From assembly GCA_900540365.1 (NCBI GenBank), contig UQFN01000009.1:1-64000 (forward strand): 64,000 nt of DNA, read 5' to 3'. Under the pieces are notes generated by a model, which saw only the letters and a list, made by a program, of their open reading frames with translations, did no database searches and was not told where the DNA came from. This document shows, piece by piece, positions 26,477 through 35,777 of the stretch (its first letter is position 1; the number at the start of each line of letters is the position of its first letter). The translations under genes and the position numbers were made by a program. The stretch is from an uncultured Mollicutes bacterium. Its GTDB lineage: Bacteria > Bacillota_I > Bacilli_A > RFN20 > CAG-826.

Positions 26477-27212
26477 TGGAAAATTTTCTTACAAAAAAGA
26501 TATTGGCAAAGTCCGTATTACTAATGAAGATGATACAAAAATCTTAATTAATTCTCATGGCGACCTTTTAATGATGGTTGCCGATGGAATGGGTGGATAT
26601 AATAAAGGTGATTTTGCTTCTAGTGAAATCATTCATAGTTTAAGTGAAAGCTTTGTAAATAAAAAAAGATTTTTATCGGTTTTTGAAATTAAGTTGTGGC
26701 TAACTAATAATTTAAGGAAAATTAATAAGAAAATATATGATTTAAGTGAAAAAGATTCTGTTTATAAAGGAATGGGTTCAACAATAATTATTGCTTTTTT
26801 ATTTAATAATAAATTAATAATTGCTAATGCTGGTGATAGTAGAGCTTATATTTTAAATAAAAAAGAATTTATTCAAGTAAGTGATGATCATTCTTATGTT
26901 AATTATTTATATAAAAGTGGACAAATAAAAAAAGAAGAAATAAAAGTACATCCTTCAAGACATGTTTTAACTAATGCGATTGGAATTTATCCTTCTTTAA
27001 GTTTGGAGTTTAATGTTTTACATTATAATAAAGAAAGTATTTTGTTATGTAGTGATGGACTTTACAATAACTTAAAAGAAAATGATATTGAAAATATTTT
27101 AAGAACTAATGAAGATACTAGCGATAAAGTTTTAAATTTAATTAATATTGCAAACTATAATGGTGGAAGTGACAATATTTCTATTGCTTTATGGGAGTGT
27201 TTAGATGATTAA
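26460..27212 (+). CDS. prpC: PP2C-type protein phosphatase
   Basis: The 250-residue metal-dependent Ser/Thr phosphatase would reverse phosphorylation by the kinase encoded next. Metal ligands lie in VADGMGGYNKGD, NAGDSRAYI and LLCSDGLYNN, and SDNISIAL closes the fold. The N-terminus has the KVRITNEDD segment of the PrpC family. It overlaps rlmN by 17 nt and the kinase gene by 8 nt, a standard pairing in Firmicutes. No membrane segment is present. Confidence 0.93.
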   Translation: MKKKFNGKFSYKKDIGKVRITNEDDTKILINSHGDLLMMVADGMGGYNKGDFASSEIIHSLSESFVNKKRFLSVFEIKLWLTNNLRKINKKIYDLSEKDSVYKGMGSTIIIAFLFNNKLIIANAGDSRAYILNKKEFIQVSDDHSYVNYLYKSGQIKKEEIKVHPSRHVLTNAIGIYPSLSLEFNVLHYNKESILLCSDGLYNNLKENDIENILRTNEDTSDKVLNLINIANYNGGSDNISIALWECLDD

Positions 27213-28092
27213 AGTTAATGATTTAATTAGCGAACGCTATAAAGTGGCTGGAATTATTGGCCATGGTGGGATGAGTGATGTCTATGAAGCTAGAGACATC
27301 ATTTTTAAAAGACCAGTTACAATTAAAGTATTAAATGCTGAAGCTTCTAAAAAGATAGCAAATATTATTCGTTTTCAAAATGAAGCTCGTTTTTCTTCTA
27401 GTTTAAATCATCCTAATATTATTAAAATATATGATTTTGGTGATATCGATGGAACACCATTTATTGTTAATGAATTTGCTAAAGGCCAAACTTTAAGAGA
27501 TGCTTTAGATTTTAAACAAGCCTTTTCTATTAGTGAAGCTTGTTCAATTATGTTACAACTTTGTGATGCTATGATTTATATCCATAACAAGCATATAATT
27601 CATCGTGATATTAAAAGTAGTAATATTTTTATTGAACCTGATGGAAGTGTTAAAATAACTGATTTTGGAATTAGTATTTTATTAAATAGTGATATTAATA
27701 TTAATGAAAATAGTAAGGTTATGGGAACTGCTCAATATTTATCTCCAGAATTAATTAAAGGTAAAGAAGCTAGTTATCAAAGCGATATATATGCTTTAGG
27801 AATTTTATTTTTCGAATTAATTACAGGTAATGTGCCATTTAATGGAGAAAATCCAAATGATGTTGCTATTAAACATGTTAATGAAACAATTCCAAGCCCC
27901 TTAAAAATCATTCCTAATTTACCAAAAGAAGTAGAAAAAATTATTTTTAAAGCTACGAATAAAGATTTATCAAAAAGATATAAAAGAGTAAGTGAATTAC
28001 GTGAAGATATTTTAGTTTTATATAAAAATAAAAAAGCTATGCGTCAAGGTAGAAGTTTTCTAGCGCGTATTTTTGGATTATCTAGTAATTAA
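27205..28092 (+). CDS. Ser/Thr protein kinase, PrkC-like, kinase domain only
   Basis: All Hanks-type motifs are present: GHGGMSDVYEARD, the lysine in VTIKVLN, HRDIKSSNIF, DFGIS, and GTAQYLSPE in the activation segment. The protein is only 295 residues and stops about 20 residues after the kinase domain. PrkC proteins usually have about 600 residues with a transmembrane helix and PASTA repeats that sense muropeptides. Both are missing, and no signal for membrane attachment is seen. The kinase is therefore probably cytoplasmic and not a wall sensor. The rsgA gene that often follows prkC is also absent; rpe comes next. Confidence 0.9.
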   Translation: MIKVNDLISERYKVAGIIGHGGMSDVYEARDIIFKRPVTIKVLNAEASKKIANIIRFQNEARFSSSLNHPNIIKIYDFGDIDGTPFIVNEFAKGQTLRDALDFKQAFSISEACSIMLQLCDAMIYIHNKHIIHRDIKSSNIFIEPDGSVKITDFGISILLNSDININENSKVMGTAQYLSPELIKGKEASYQSDIYALGILFFELITGNVPFNGENPNDVAIKHVNETIPSPLKIIPNLPKEVEKIIFKATNKDLSKRYKRVSELREDILVLYKNKKAMRQGRSFLARIFGLSSN

Positions 28093-28101
28093 TGGTAATA
28101 T
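28073..28101 (+). promoter_or_regulatory. promoter of rpe inside the kinase gene end
   Basis: TTGGAT (28073-28078), a 17-nt spacer, and TAATAT (28096-28101). The rpe ATG lies 6 nt after the -10 box and has no ribosome binding site. Confidence 0.65.
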
Positions 28102-28107
28102 ATTAGT

Positions 28108-28773
28108 ATGAAAAAAGTAGATATCGCCCCTTCAATTTTAAACGCTCCCTTTGATAATCTTGAAAAACTTTTAGAAGATTTATATAAAAATGGAGCAACT
28201 TATTTACATTTTGATGTAATGGATGGACATTTTGTTCCTAATTTAAGCTTGGGTAGTGAAGTATTAAAATCAATTAACAAGGAACATAAATTAATTAATG
28301 ATGTTCATTTAATGGTTGATGATCCTTTAAAATATGTTGATCAATTTTTAAAAGCTAAGGCCGATATTATTACTATTCATTATGAAGCTTTTACTTCTTT
28401 AGAAGATTTAAAAAAATGTATTGACTATATTAAATCAAAAAATTTAAAAGTTGGCGTATCAATTAAACCAAATACTAGTGAAAAAGTATTATTTCCGATT
28501 ATTAAAGATATAGATTTAATTTTAGTAATGTCAGTTGAACCAGGGTTTGGCGGACAAGCTTTTCAAACAAAAATTTTAAAAAAGATTGAGGTTTTAGATA
28601 CTTTTAGAAAAAATAAAGGACTTTCATATAAGATTGAAGTTGATGGAGGTATTAACAATTTAACAATTAATGAGGTTGTTAAAAGTGGTGCAGATATAGT
28701 AGTTGTTGGAAGTTATTTATTTAAACAAGATTTAGAAACAGCATTTAAAACATTAAGGGAGAGTATCTTATGA
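28108..28773 (+). CDS. rpe: ribulose-phosphate 3-epimerase
   Basis: The 221-residue TIM-barrel epimerase interconverts ribulose 5-phosphate and xylulose 5-phosphate. Motifs: IAPSILNAPFDNL, HFDVMDGHFVPN, DVHLMVDDP, VEPGFGGQAFQ, VDGGINN. Length is typical. It appears leaderless, and its stop shares ATGA with the next gene. Confidence 0.95.
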   Translation: MKKVDIAPSILNAPFDNLEKLLEDLYKNGATYLHFDVMDGHFVPNLSLGSEVLKSINKEHKLINDVHLMVDDPLKYVDQFLKAKADIITIHYEAFTSLEDLKKCIDYIKSKNLKVGVSIKPNTSEKVLFPIIKDIDLILVMSVEPGFGGQAFQTKILKKIEVLDTFRKNKGLSYKIEVDGGINNLTINEVVKSGADIVVVGSYLFKQDLETAFKTLRESIL

Positions 28774-29447
28774 GTATTGCTATCATTGCTTTATTTTCAG
28801 TATGTATTTTAGTTTATATAATTATGTTTACATATTGGGTTTTAAGTTTTGAAAGAACTGGCTCAAAAAAATTTAATTTTTTAACTTATTTTCCTTTTGA
28901 ATTAAATGCTTATCGTAGAAATGCAAAAGATTCTTTTTTAAATCTTGGATTAATTATTATTAGTTTTATTTTATTTATTGCTCCAAGTATTATTTTTGCT
29001 TTAGTTCATTTTAATCAAGGTGAAAGTAAGATTATTAGTAGTGTCTTTTTAATGATTTGCTTTATTTTAGGTGCAATTGTTTTTGTTTTACTTCTTTTTA
29101 CTAAACTTTCTTTATTTAAAGAGCATTTAATTTTAGTTTGCTTCTTTATTGGAATAACGATGTTATTAATTGTTTTAGAAGCAATCTTTTTTACTTCTTT
29201 AAAATTAACTTATTATGATGTAAGTAAACCTTATATGTCTTATATCACTTTAGCAATTAACATCTTACAATTGATATTTGAGTTTGTCTTATTATTAAAT
29301 CCTAAATATAAAATTTTCCATAAAATGGTAAGAATAGATGCTGAAACATTTTCTAGACCAAAAATTAATTATTTAGCTTGTTTAGAATGGGGAACATTTA
29401 TTAATTTACTTATTTGTTATATTCCTTTAATTATTTTAAGTTTCTAA
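28770..29447 (+). CDS. six-helix membrane protein of unknown function
   Basis: The 225-residue protein has about six predicted membrane helices and a conserved-looking cytoplasmic loop (FPFELNAYRRNAKDSF). No enzyme or transporter motif was recognised. It overlaps rpe by 4 nt, so it is translated from the same mRNA. Confidence 0.7.
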   Translation: MSIAIIALFSVCILVYIIMFTYWVLSFERTGSKKFNFLTYFPFELNAYRRNAKDSFLNLGLIIISFILFIAPSIIFALVHFNQGESKIISSVFLMICFILGAIVFVLLLFTKLSLFKEHLILVCFFIGITMLLIVLEAIFFTSLKLTYYDVSKPYMSYITLAINILQLIFEFVLLLNPKYKIFHKMVRIDAETFSRPKINYLACLEWGTFINLLICYIPLIILSF

Positions 29448-29456
29448 ATATATAAA

Positions 29457-29480
29457 ATAAAAAAAGTCCTTGCGGACTTT
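29457..29480 (-). terminator. terminator of rpmB
   Basis: The stem AAAGTCC / GGACTTT with loop TTGC is followed on the minus strand by a T run. It lies just after the rpmB stop codon. Confidence 0.85.
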
Positions 29481-29483
29481 ATA

Positions 29484-29675
29484 TTATTTACTTAATGATT
29501 TGTTGAGGGTTCTATATGCTCTTGTAGACATTCTTACCTTAACTTCTTTACCATCTATATTAATTTTATAGGTTTGTAAGTTAACGTCCCATCTTCTACG
29601 AGTTGCTCTTAAACTGTGTGATCTTTTATTACCACTGATAGGCTTTTTACCTGTAATTGGACAAACTCTTGACAT
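29484..29675 (-). CDS. rpmB: 50S ribosomal protein L28
   Basis: The 63-residue basic protein has the L28 opening (SRVCPITGKKPISGNKRSHS) and the RRRWDVNLQ core. Length is typical of the family. A strong AAGGAGG site lies upstream. It is a single-gene unit with its own terminator. Confidence 0.95.
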   Translation of the reverse strand: MSRVCPITGKKPISGNKRSHSLRATRRRWDVNLQTYKINIDGKEVKVRMSTRAYRTLNKSLSK

Positions 29676-29735
29676 CTCGTTACTACCTCCTTAAATGCTC
29701 GTATATTTTACCATTTATATATTAACTAAATCAAG

Positions 29736-30296
29736 TTAATTTTTTTTAAGAATTTCATCGTAAGTTTTTAAATCTTCTTCGGTAGGAACAAATATGTAAG
29801 GAATGTTTCTTAAAAGCTCATTATAATCTAGTCCATAACCGATTAAAAATTTATTATCAACTAATTCATAGCCGACAAAATCCACATCTAAAGGAATTTT
29901 TCTAGCCATCTTTTTATTTAATAAACAACAGATTTTAATGCTTCTTGGATGGTGTTTAATATTAATATAATCTTTTAAATATTTTAAAGTTAATCCACTA
30001 TCGACAATATCTTCAATAATTACGACATCTTTATTTGTAATATCTTCACTAATATCTTTTTTTAAATGAATAACTCCAGTAGAACTAGTGCCATCATAAC
30101 TTGAGACTTGGATATAATCAATAATTAATGGAAAATCGATCTTTTTAATTAAATCATTCATAAAAACGCTGGCACCTTTTAAAACACAAACAAAATAAAT
30201 TGGTTCTTTAGTGTTTTGATAATATAAATTAAGTTGCTTAGCAATTTTTTCAACGATCTCATTTAATTGAGTTTCATTTAAAACAATTTCTTTCAT
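29736..30296 (-). CDS. hpt: hypoxanthine phosphoribosyltransferase
   Basis: The 186-residue purine salvage enzyme converts hypoxanthine or guanine to the nucleotide. The PRPP-binding loop VVIIEDIVDSGLTL is clear, with VCVLKGASVFMNDL near the N-terminus and DFVGYELVDNKFLIGYG near the C-terminus. Length is typical. TAGGAG precedes the ATG. Confidence 0.93.
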   Translation of the reverse strand: MKEIVLNETQLNEIVEKIAKQLNLYYQNTKEPIYFVCVLKGASVFMNDLIKKIDFPLIIDYIQVSSYDGTSSTGVIHLKKDISEDITNKDVVIIEDIVDSGLTLKYLKDYINIKHHPRSIKICCLLNKKMARKIPLDVDFVGYELVDNKFLIGYGLDYNELLRNIPYIFVPTEEDLKTYDEILKKN

Positions 30297-30395
30297 ATTA
30301 GTCTCCTAAATATCAACTATTCTATAATTTAAAAACAATTTTTTAAAGAGAATTTACCATAATTACATAATAATGCACGATAAATTAATTTAGTG

Positions 30396-30434
30396 TATAA
30401 TAAATAAGGTATTTATTAGAATAAATACATTATT
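30396..30434 (+). promoter_or_regulatory. -10 box and 32-bp inverted repeat before degV
   Basis: TATAAT lies at 30396-30401. Directly after it the arms 30403-30417 and 30420-30434 (15 bp each, one mismatch, 2-nt spacer) form a near-perfect palindrome. It covers the likely transcription start, as an operator would. The binding protein is unknown. Confidence 0.5.
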
Positions 30435-30478
30435 TAGCATTTAACTTTATTTATATATACATTTAAGAGGATTATGTT

Positions 30479-31309
30479 ATGAAATTTAAAATAATTGTTG
30501 ATAGTAGTTCAAATTTACTTAATTCCTATTATCAAGATAAAAAGGATGTTGCTTTTAAAGTTGTTCCTTTAACAATTAGAATTGGACAAGAAGAATTTAT
30601 CGATAATGATGAATTAGATGTTAATAGGATGCTTGATGTTTTACGTTTAAATGATGGCGGACAATCAAGTTGTCCTTCACCTAATGATTATTTAAGAGAA
30701 TTAGATGAAGCTGAATATAGTTTTATTATTACAATAACTTCTAAGTTAAGTGGTTCGTTTAATAGTGCTTGTGTTGCAAGAAATATGTGTAAAAATCCTG
30801 AACACGTCTTTGTTATCGATAGTAAGGGAACCGCTGGTAGTATTGTTTTAATTGCTGAAAAATTATTTGAATTAATCAAAGAAAATAAAGAATTCTCAGT
30901 TATTACTAATGAAATAACTGCTTTTAGAAATAGTGTTAATTTATTGTTTGCTTTAGATCGTTTTGATAATTTAGTTCGTAATGGTCGTATGAGTAAACTT
31001 ACAGCTTTCATTGCTGAAAAAATTGCTATTAAACCACTTTGTTATGCTGATGATGGTGAAATTAAAATAAAAGAAAAGATTCGTACCTTTAGAGGAGTTA
31101 TCAAAAGAATGACTCATTATATAGGTAAAATGTGTGAAGATACCACAAATAAAATTTGTATTATTGCTCATACAAAAAATGAATCAGCTGCATTAGAGTT
31201 AAAAAAAGATATTGAAGAAAATTATCATTTTAAAGAAGTACGTGTTATGGAAAACCGTGGATTATGTGCATTTTATGCCTTGGAAGGCGGTTTAATCGTA
31301 ACCTTTTAA
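30479..31309 (+). CDS. DegV family fatty-acid-binding protein
   Basis: The 276-residue protein has the DegV opening (IIVDSSSNL), the ITITSKLSGSFNSA motif that holds the fatty acid head group, and the region around LDRFDNLVRNGRMSKL. DegV/FakB-type proteins bind fatty acids; FakB forms pass them to a FakA kinase. No fakA is seen in this window. Length is typical. AGAGG precedes the start. Confidence 0.9.
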   Translation: MKFKIIVDSSSNLLNSYYQDKKDVAFKVVPLTIRIGQEEFIDNDELDVNRMLDVLRLNDGGQSSCPSPNDYLRELDEAEYSFIITITSKLSGSFNSACVARNMCKNPEHVFVIDSKGTAGSIVLIAEKLFELIKENKEFSVITNEITAFRNSVNLLFALDRFDNLVRNGRMSKLTAFIAEKIAIKPLCYADDGEIKIKEKIRTFRGVIKRMTHYIGKMCEDTTNKICIIAHTKNESAALELKKDIEENYHFKEVRVMENRGLCAFYALEGGLIVTF

Positions 31310-31315
31310 TTTTTT

Positions 31316-33034
31316 ATGAAACTTGCTTTATTAAGTTTAATACCTGCTTTATTATTTAGTAATCAAATTTGTACAAATATAACTAATACTAATGATGTTT
31401 TAAATAACAATGAAAGAACTTTTAATGTAACTTTTGAAAAAGATCCTTACTTTATATTAAGCGAAACAATTATTGAAGATACTAGTGATTTTGAAATAAC
31501 TTATCAACAAATAGATAGTTATTTTTATGTTTCAAATGAGGATTATAATATTATTAATTATTCATTAAAAACATTAAATTCGAATATTTTTACTATTACT
31601 AAATTTAGTTATAACGAAACTTTAGAGCGTTTTGATTTTTCTTTAAAAGGAGTAGATGCTGGAGAAAGTTATTTACAATTAGATTATCAAAACGAAACAT
31701 ATACTATTCCAGTTTATGTAAATGATAGTTTTTTTTCTTTTGATGATGTAACAGTAACTAAACCTACATCTTCTAAAGAAGATCCACTTAAATTTGATAT
31801 TAAACTTGTTGATGGAGATGATATTAGCGGAATTAGACAAGATGAAATTAGTTATGAAATAATTGAAAACACTAATTCTTGTATTAAAGAAATAACTTTT
31901 GGAGAAATAATTCCTGCTTATGGAATTAGACTTCAAACTACTGAAAATGCTGGAGTTTGTAAAATTAAATGTTCTTATAATTATCGTAAAGGTGATGGAA
32001 CTTTAATTAATGTAAGTAGTTTTATTATTACTATTAATGTTGTTGAACAAAGCAAATATTTTACTTTTTATGAATTAAATGAAAAGAGCGAATATGTTGA
32101 AATTTTAGGAGAAAACCCTTTAGAAGTTCAGTCTTTTTCAAAAAAAACAATTTATGTTGGAAACTTAACAGCTAATTTTGATCCTAGTGATTTTGAAATT
32201 AAAAACTCTAGTAAACTAGGTGGATTAGTTTATATTGAATTAAATGCAGATTATTCTATCGATGATGAATACCCTTTATTAAGAATTGACATAGTGCCTG
32301 GAAGTGAAATTAAGTCATATCGAATTAGTATTGGAATTAAAGATACTAACATTAGTAAAGATTTAGTGATTAATACTACTTATTATCAGTATTCAATTAA
32401 AATAAATAGTTCTTATCTTGAAGCCCATTATTATGTCGCTAATCGTCCTGATTTTTATCATTTAAGTTTAGTTAATAGTGATTTTATTTCTTTAGTTGAT
32501 GAAAATAATATCAATTTAATTAGTTCTTATCGACCAACCTTTACGCAAGTTTCTTCTAGACTTGGTAAACAAAGAATTTATGTGACTTTTAATATTGATG
32601 ATGAATTAAAATATAGTGCATTTGACATTCGTATTACGATGGATCCTAAATATAATAGCGATTCAGATATTATTTATGATTCAACGAAGATTCTTTTGTA
32701 TAAAGATTTTTTAAATTATGTAGTTAATAATTTACCTGGTTATTATAGTGTTGAAGAAGCTTATGAAGATCTTGAATATGAATATAATAATAGTTTAAAT
32801 GAGTCACTTAGAAATACTTTAGCTAACGATTTTGAATTTATTAGAACATATCGTCGTTTTATTATTAATAATGACTTTGATTCGTCATTTTTTAGTGAAA
32901 TAAATATTAATTTAGGGTTTGGAAGATATGTAGCTCCAATTGTTATTGTTGCAGTAGTTATTTTAACATTAGGAATTACTTTAGCTTTCTGTTTCTATTT
33001 TGTTTATCGAAAGAAAGGAAAAGAAGATGACTAA
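31316..33034 (+). CDS. membrane-anchored surface protein of unknown function
   Basis: The 572-residue protein has an N-terminal signal peptide (about residues 1-20), a long extracellular beta-rich region, and one membrane helix near the C-terminus (IVIVAVVILTLGITLAFC) before a charged tail (RKKGKEDD). No catalytic motif or known domain was recognised. It starts 6 nt after the degV stop without a clear ribosome binding site, and overlaps the sugar transferase by 8 nt. That links it to the glycan locus. It might be a co-secreted wall or assembly component. Confidence 0.65.
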   Translation: MKLALLSLIPALLFSNQICTNITNTNDVLNNNERTFNVTFEKDPYFILSETIIEDTSDFEITYQQIDSYFYVSNEDYNIINYSLKTLNSNIFTITKFSYNETLERFDFSLKGVDAGESYLQLDYQNETYTIPVYVNDSFFSFDDVTVTKPTSSKEDPLKFDIKLVDGDDISGIRQDEISYEIIENTNSCIKEITFGEIIPAYGIRLQTTENAGVCKIKCSYNYRKGDGTLINVSSFIITINVVEQSKYFTFYELNEKSEYVEILGENPLEVQSFSKKTIYVGNLTANFDPSDFEIKNSSKLGGLVYIELNADYSIDDEYPLLRIDIVPGSEIKSYRISIGIKDTNISKDLVINTTYYQYSIKINSSYLEAHYYVANRPDFYHLSLVNSDFISLVDENNINLISSYRPTFTQVSSRLGKQRIYVTFNIDDELKYSAFDIRITMDPKYNSDSDIIYDSTKILLYKDFLNYVVNNLPGYYSVEEAYEDLEYEYNNSLNESLRNTLANDFEFIRTYRRFIINNDFDSSFFSEININLGFGRYVAPIVIVAVVILTLGITLAFCFYFVYRKKGKEDD

Positions 33035-34490
33035 GAAAGTGAAAAATGATGGTACATATAGTATCAAAAGAAGATTATCTATTGCTGAAAAAGTAATTAT
33101 TATTTATCTTGCTTTATTTTCTTTTCCACTTGGATTAAGTTTCTCAACATTTTTTATTAAAGAAATAAATCCACTTGATGGACAAGTTGTTTTAAGTATG
33201 CTTCCTGCTTGGATTGTTGTTAGTTTTGCAATTATTGGAGTAGAATTTGCTATTAAAAATGTTTGTTTATATAAAGGAATTGTTAAATCAACAGTTTTTT
33301 CAACTTTAATTGCTTTTTGTATTGTTTTTGCAGTTTTATGTATATATTACTTAAACGGAACTTATCCTTTAATTTATGTTACATTTGCAATTTTTATTGC
33401 GGGATTTTATATTTTATTTTTAACAATTTTTAGAATATTTGTTTATTTTTTAAATTCAAATAATAAGAAGATTGCTTTAATTTTTGGACCAAAAGAAGAT
33501 GTTTTATCTTTAGCAAAAAAATTAATTAGAGAAAATCGTAAACAATATCGTGTTAAATATTTATTTTTTGAAGAAGATTTTAAAGAAGAATTACTTCAAG
33601 AAAAATTTAAAAGATGTAATACAATTATTCTTTTAAATACTTTAACTTTTAAAAATAAACAGAAATATCTTTTATATTTTAATAGTACGATTAATAAAGA
33701 TGTTTATTTATGTACAACTTATTTTGATGTAGTTTTACTTGGAAATAATACTAAAAATATTAATGATTTATTAAGTTTTGAACAAAAACCATTACGTATC
33801 GATGTTGTTGAAAGTGTAATTAAACGTTTAATTGATATTTTAGCTTCTTCTTTAATATTGATTTTATCAATACCTGTTTGGTTAATTGTTCCTTTAATTA
33901 TTAAACTTCAAGATGGAGGACCTGTATTTTATAAACAAGTTCGTCTAACAATTCATATGAAAGAATTTAAAATTTTAAAATTTAGAAGTATGAGAGTGGA
34001 TGCTGAGAAAAATGGAGCTCAACTTTCAACTAGTAATGATCAACGTGTAACCAAATTTGGAAAATTTATTCGTGCAACTCGAATTGATGAGATTCCTCAA
34101 GTTATTAATGTTTTTAAAGGAGATATGAGCTTAGTAGGACCTCGTCCAGAAAGACCTGAATTTGTTAAAGGTTTCTTAGAAGAAAATGACTTGTATAAAT
34201 ATAGATATAATGTAAAAGCAGGAGTAACTGGTTTGCAACAAGTTTCAACTACATACCACACAACTTATGATGATAAGTTAAGATATGATTTATATTATAT
34301 TTCTAATTACACCACGATTCTTGATATTGAAATTTTATTTATGACAATCAAAACTGTTTTATCTAAATCAATGGCTGAAGGAGTTGATAACTCTAATTTA
34401 AGCTTTAATGATTTTTTAATAGAGGAAGAAGTAGAGTTTGAGGATTATAAAGGTTATTATCATTTAAGATATAATAAGAAAAAAGCATAA
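33027..34490 (+). CDS. priming sugar transferase (WbaP/WcaJ-like polyprenyl glycosylphosphotransferase)
   Basis: The 487-residue membrane enzyme transfers a sugar-1-phosphate to undecaprenyl phosphate to start glycan assembly. Four N-terminal helices precede a central nucleotide-fold-like part. The C-terminal catalytic domain has KRLIDILASS, FRSMRVDAE, RIDEIPQVINVFKGDMSLVGPRP and the closing GVTGLQQV. The start at 33027 has AAGGAAAAG upstream; an in-frame TTG at 33000 lies inside the previous gene. It is the first biosynthetic gene of the glycan region. Which sugar it carries is not decided. Confidence 0.88.
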   Translation: MTKKVKNDGTYSIKRRLSIAEKVIIIYLALFSFPLGLSFSTFFIKEINPLDGQVVLSMLPAWIVVSFAIIGVEFAIKNVCLYKGIVKSTVFSTLIAFCIVFAVLCIYYLNGTYPLIYVTFAIFIAGFYILFLTIFRIFVYFLNSNNKKIALIFGPKEDVLSLAKKLIRENRKQYRVKYLFFEEDFKEELLQEKFKRCNTIILLNTLTFKNKQKYLLYFNSTINKDVYLCTTYFDVVLLGNNTKNINDLLSFEQKPLRIDVVESVIKRLIDILASSLILILSIPVWLIVPLIIKLQDGGPVFYKQVRLTIHMKEFKILKFRSMRVDAEKNGAQLSTSNDQRVTKFGKFIRATRIDEIPQVINVFKGDMSLVGPRPERPEFVKGFLEENDLYKYRYNVKAGVTGLQQVSTTYHTTYDDKLRYDLYYISNYTTILDIEILFMTIKTVLSKSMAEGVDNSNLSFNDFLIEEEVEFEDYKGYYHLRYNKKKA

Positions 34491-34491
34491 G

Positions 34492-35627
34492 GTGTTAATT
34501 TATTTAGGGGTTTATTTTTCAGTATTTTTGTTAACTTTTTTCGCACAAAATATCAAAAGTGATTTTGATAAAAATAAGAAAAAGGCTAAACTTTTAATTT
34601 TTATAATTTTAGTATTTTTAATATATGTAATTTTAGTTTTACCAAGTGTATTTAGATATGGGATTGGATTAGATTATTTTGGTGATTTAAATACGATAAC
34701 TAATTATAAACTAACCGGTACATTTGTTAGAACCGAATTAATTACAGCTTTATTTGGTAAAATTGTTTAGATAATCATTATTATTTTGTTTTCTTTGCTA
34801 TCTTTACTAATTTAGGATTTGTTTTAGCAATTTTTATTAATAAAGATAATAAATTTTTAATTAGAATGTATGTTTTACTTTGTTATGCAATTTATATAAC
34901 AAGTTATAATCAAGTTCGACAATCATTTGGTGTAGCTTTTGGAATGCTAGCATTTTCAATATTTTATAATTATCGAAGTCGAACTAGTATATTAATAGCT
35001 TATTTAGTTGCAATTATTAGTGCACTTACACATTATAGTGAAATCATTAATTTATTTTTGCTTAGTATACTTTATGCATTTAGATATTTTAATAAATATA
35101 TCAAAATGAAAAATTTAATGATTACAGGCTATATTTTAATAATTATTTCGCCAATTATACTTATGATAGCTAAAGAAATGCTAGAGTTAATTCCAATTTA
35201 TAATAAATATTCGATTTATCTAACTTCTAATGATAATAGTGCAATTGTTGAATTAAGATATTTTGGTTCATTTTATATTTATATTGTTCCTTTAGTAACA
35301 ATGTTTTACTTTGTTAATAATTTTGGTTTTGATGAAGATGATTACATGTTAAAAGTTATCTTTATATATTTAACAGCCTCAATCGGATTTATGTTTACTT
35401 CAATGTTATTAACAAATTTAATGTTTGCTGATCGTGCTAGAACTTTAATTTATGGAGCTGAGATCATTTCCTTCCCATATTTAGTTGATAAATTAAAAGG
35501 GAAAGCTAAGAAATCTTATTTAATAGTAACAATGTTATTAATGCTAACAATTACTATTGGAACCTTTGAAGTTGGGAAAATGTATCCATACCGTTCTATC
35601 TTTAATAAAGATTTAATAATTTATTAA
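34492..35627 (+). pseudogene. EpsG-like polymerase, frameshifted
   Basis: The first 92 residues (GTG start at 34492) end at a TAG at 34768-34770. The rest continues in the -1 frame to 35627. One extra T in the GTTTAG tract at 34766-34768 would join the two as KIVLDNHYYF. The parts then align along their length with the intact neighbour at 35778: RYGIGLDYF, AIFINKDNK, NQVRQSFGVAFGM, and the closing YPYRSIFNKD. EpsG-like proteins are multi-pass polymerases of exopolysaccharide. The frameshift is clear; whether it is true decay, phase variation or a sequencing slip cannot be told here. Confidence 0.8.
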
Positions 35628-35644
35628 ATTTTATAAAAATAGTT

Positions 35645-35685
35645 GAGTTTTAAGGGTTTTTTTCTAAAAAATAAGACTTTTTATA
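35645..35685 (+). repeat. recurrent intergenic motif, copy 5
   Basis: GAGTTTTAAGGGTTTTTTT, then an A-rich part, then AAGACTTTTTATAAG. It starts 17 nt after the broken EpsG-like gene and shares the AAGACTTTTT end with copy 1. Confidence 0.4.
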
Positions 35686-35698
35686 AGTTTAAAGTTAT

Positions 35699-35729
35699 AT
35701 CATAAATAAATTTATTATTTATTTATGAT
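35699..35729. other. 12-bp inverted repeat before epsG-like gene
   Basis: Arms ATCATAAATAAA and TTTATTTATGAT with a 7-nt spacer. It lies just upstream of the -35 box at 35738. It could be an operator or a weak terminator; the sequence does not decide. Confidence 0.35.
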
Positions 35730-35737
35730 TTATGATT

Positions 35738-35766
35738 TTGAAATTAGAGAAGAAAAATAGTATATT
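35738..35766 (+). promoter_or_regulatory. promoter of the intact EpsG-like gene
   Basis: TTGAAA (35738-35743), a 17-nt spacer, and TATATT (35761-35766). The ATG at 35778 is 11 nt further on, so the leader is about 5 nt. No ribosome binding site is seen. Confidence 0.6.
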
Positions 35767-35777
35767 TTTCTTAGTTT

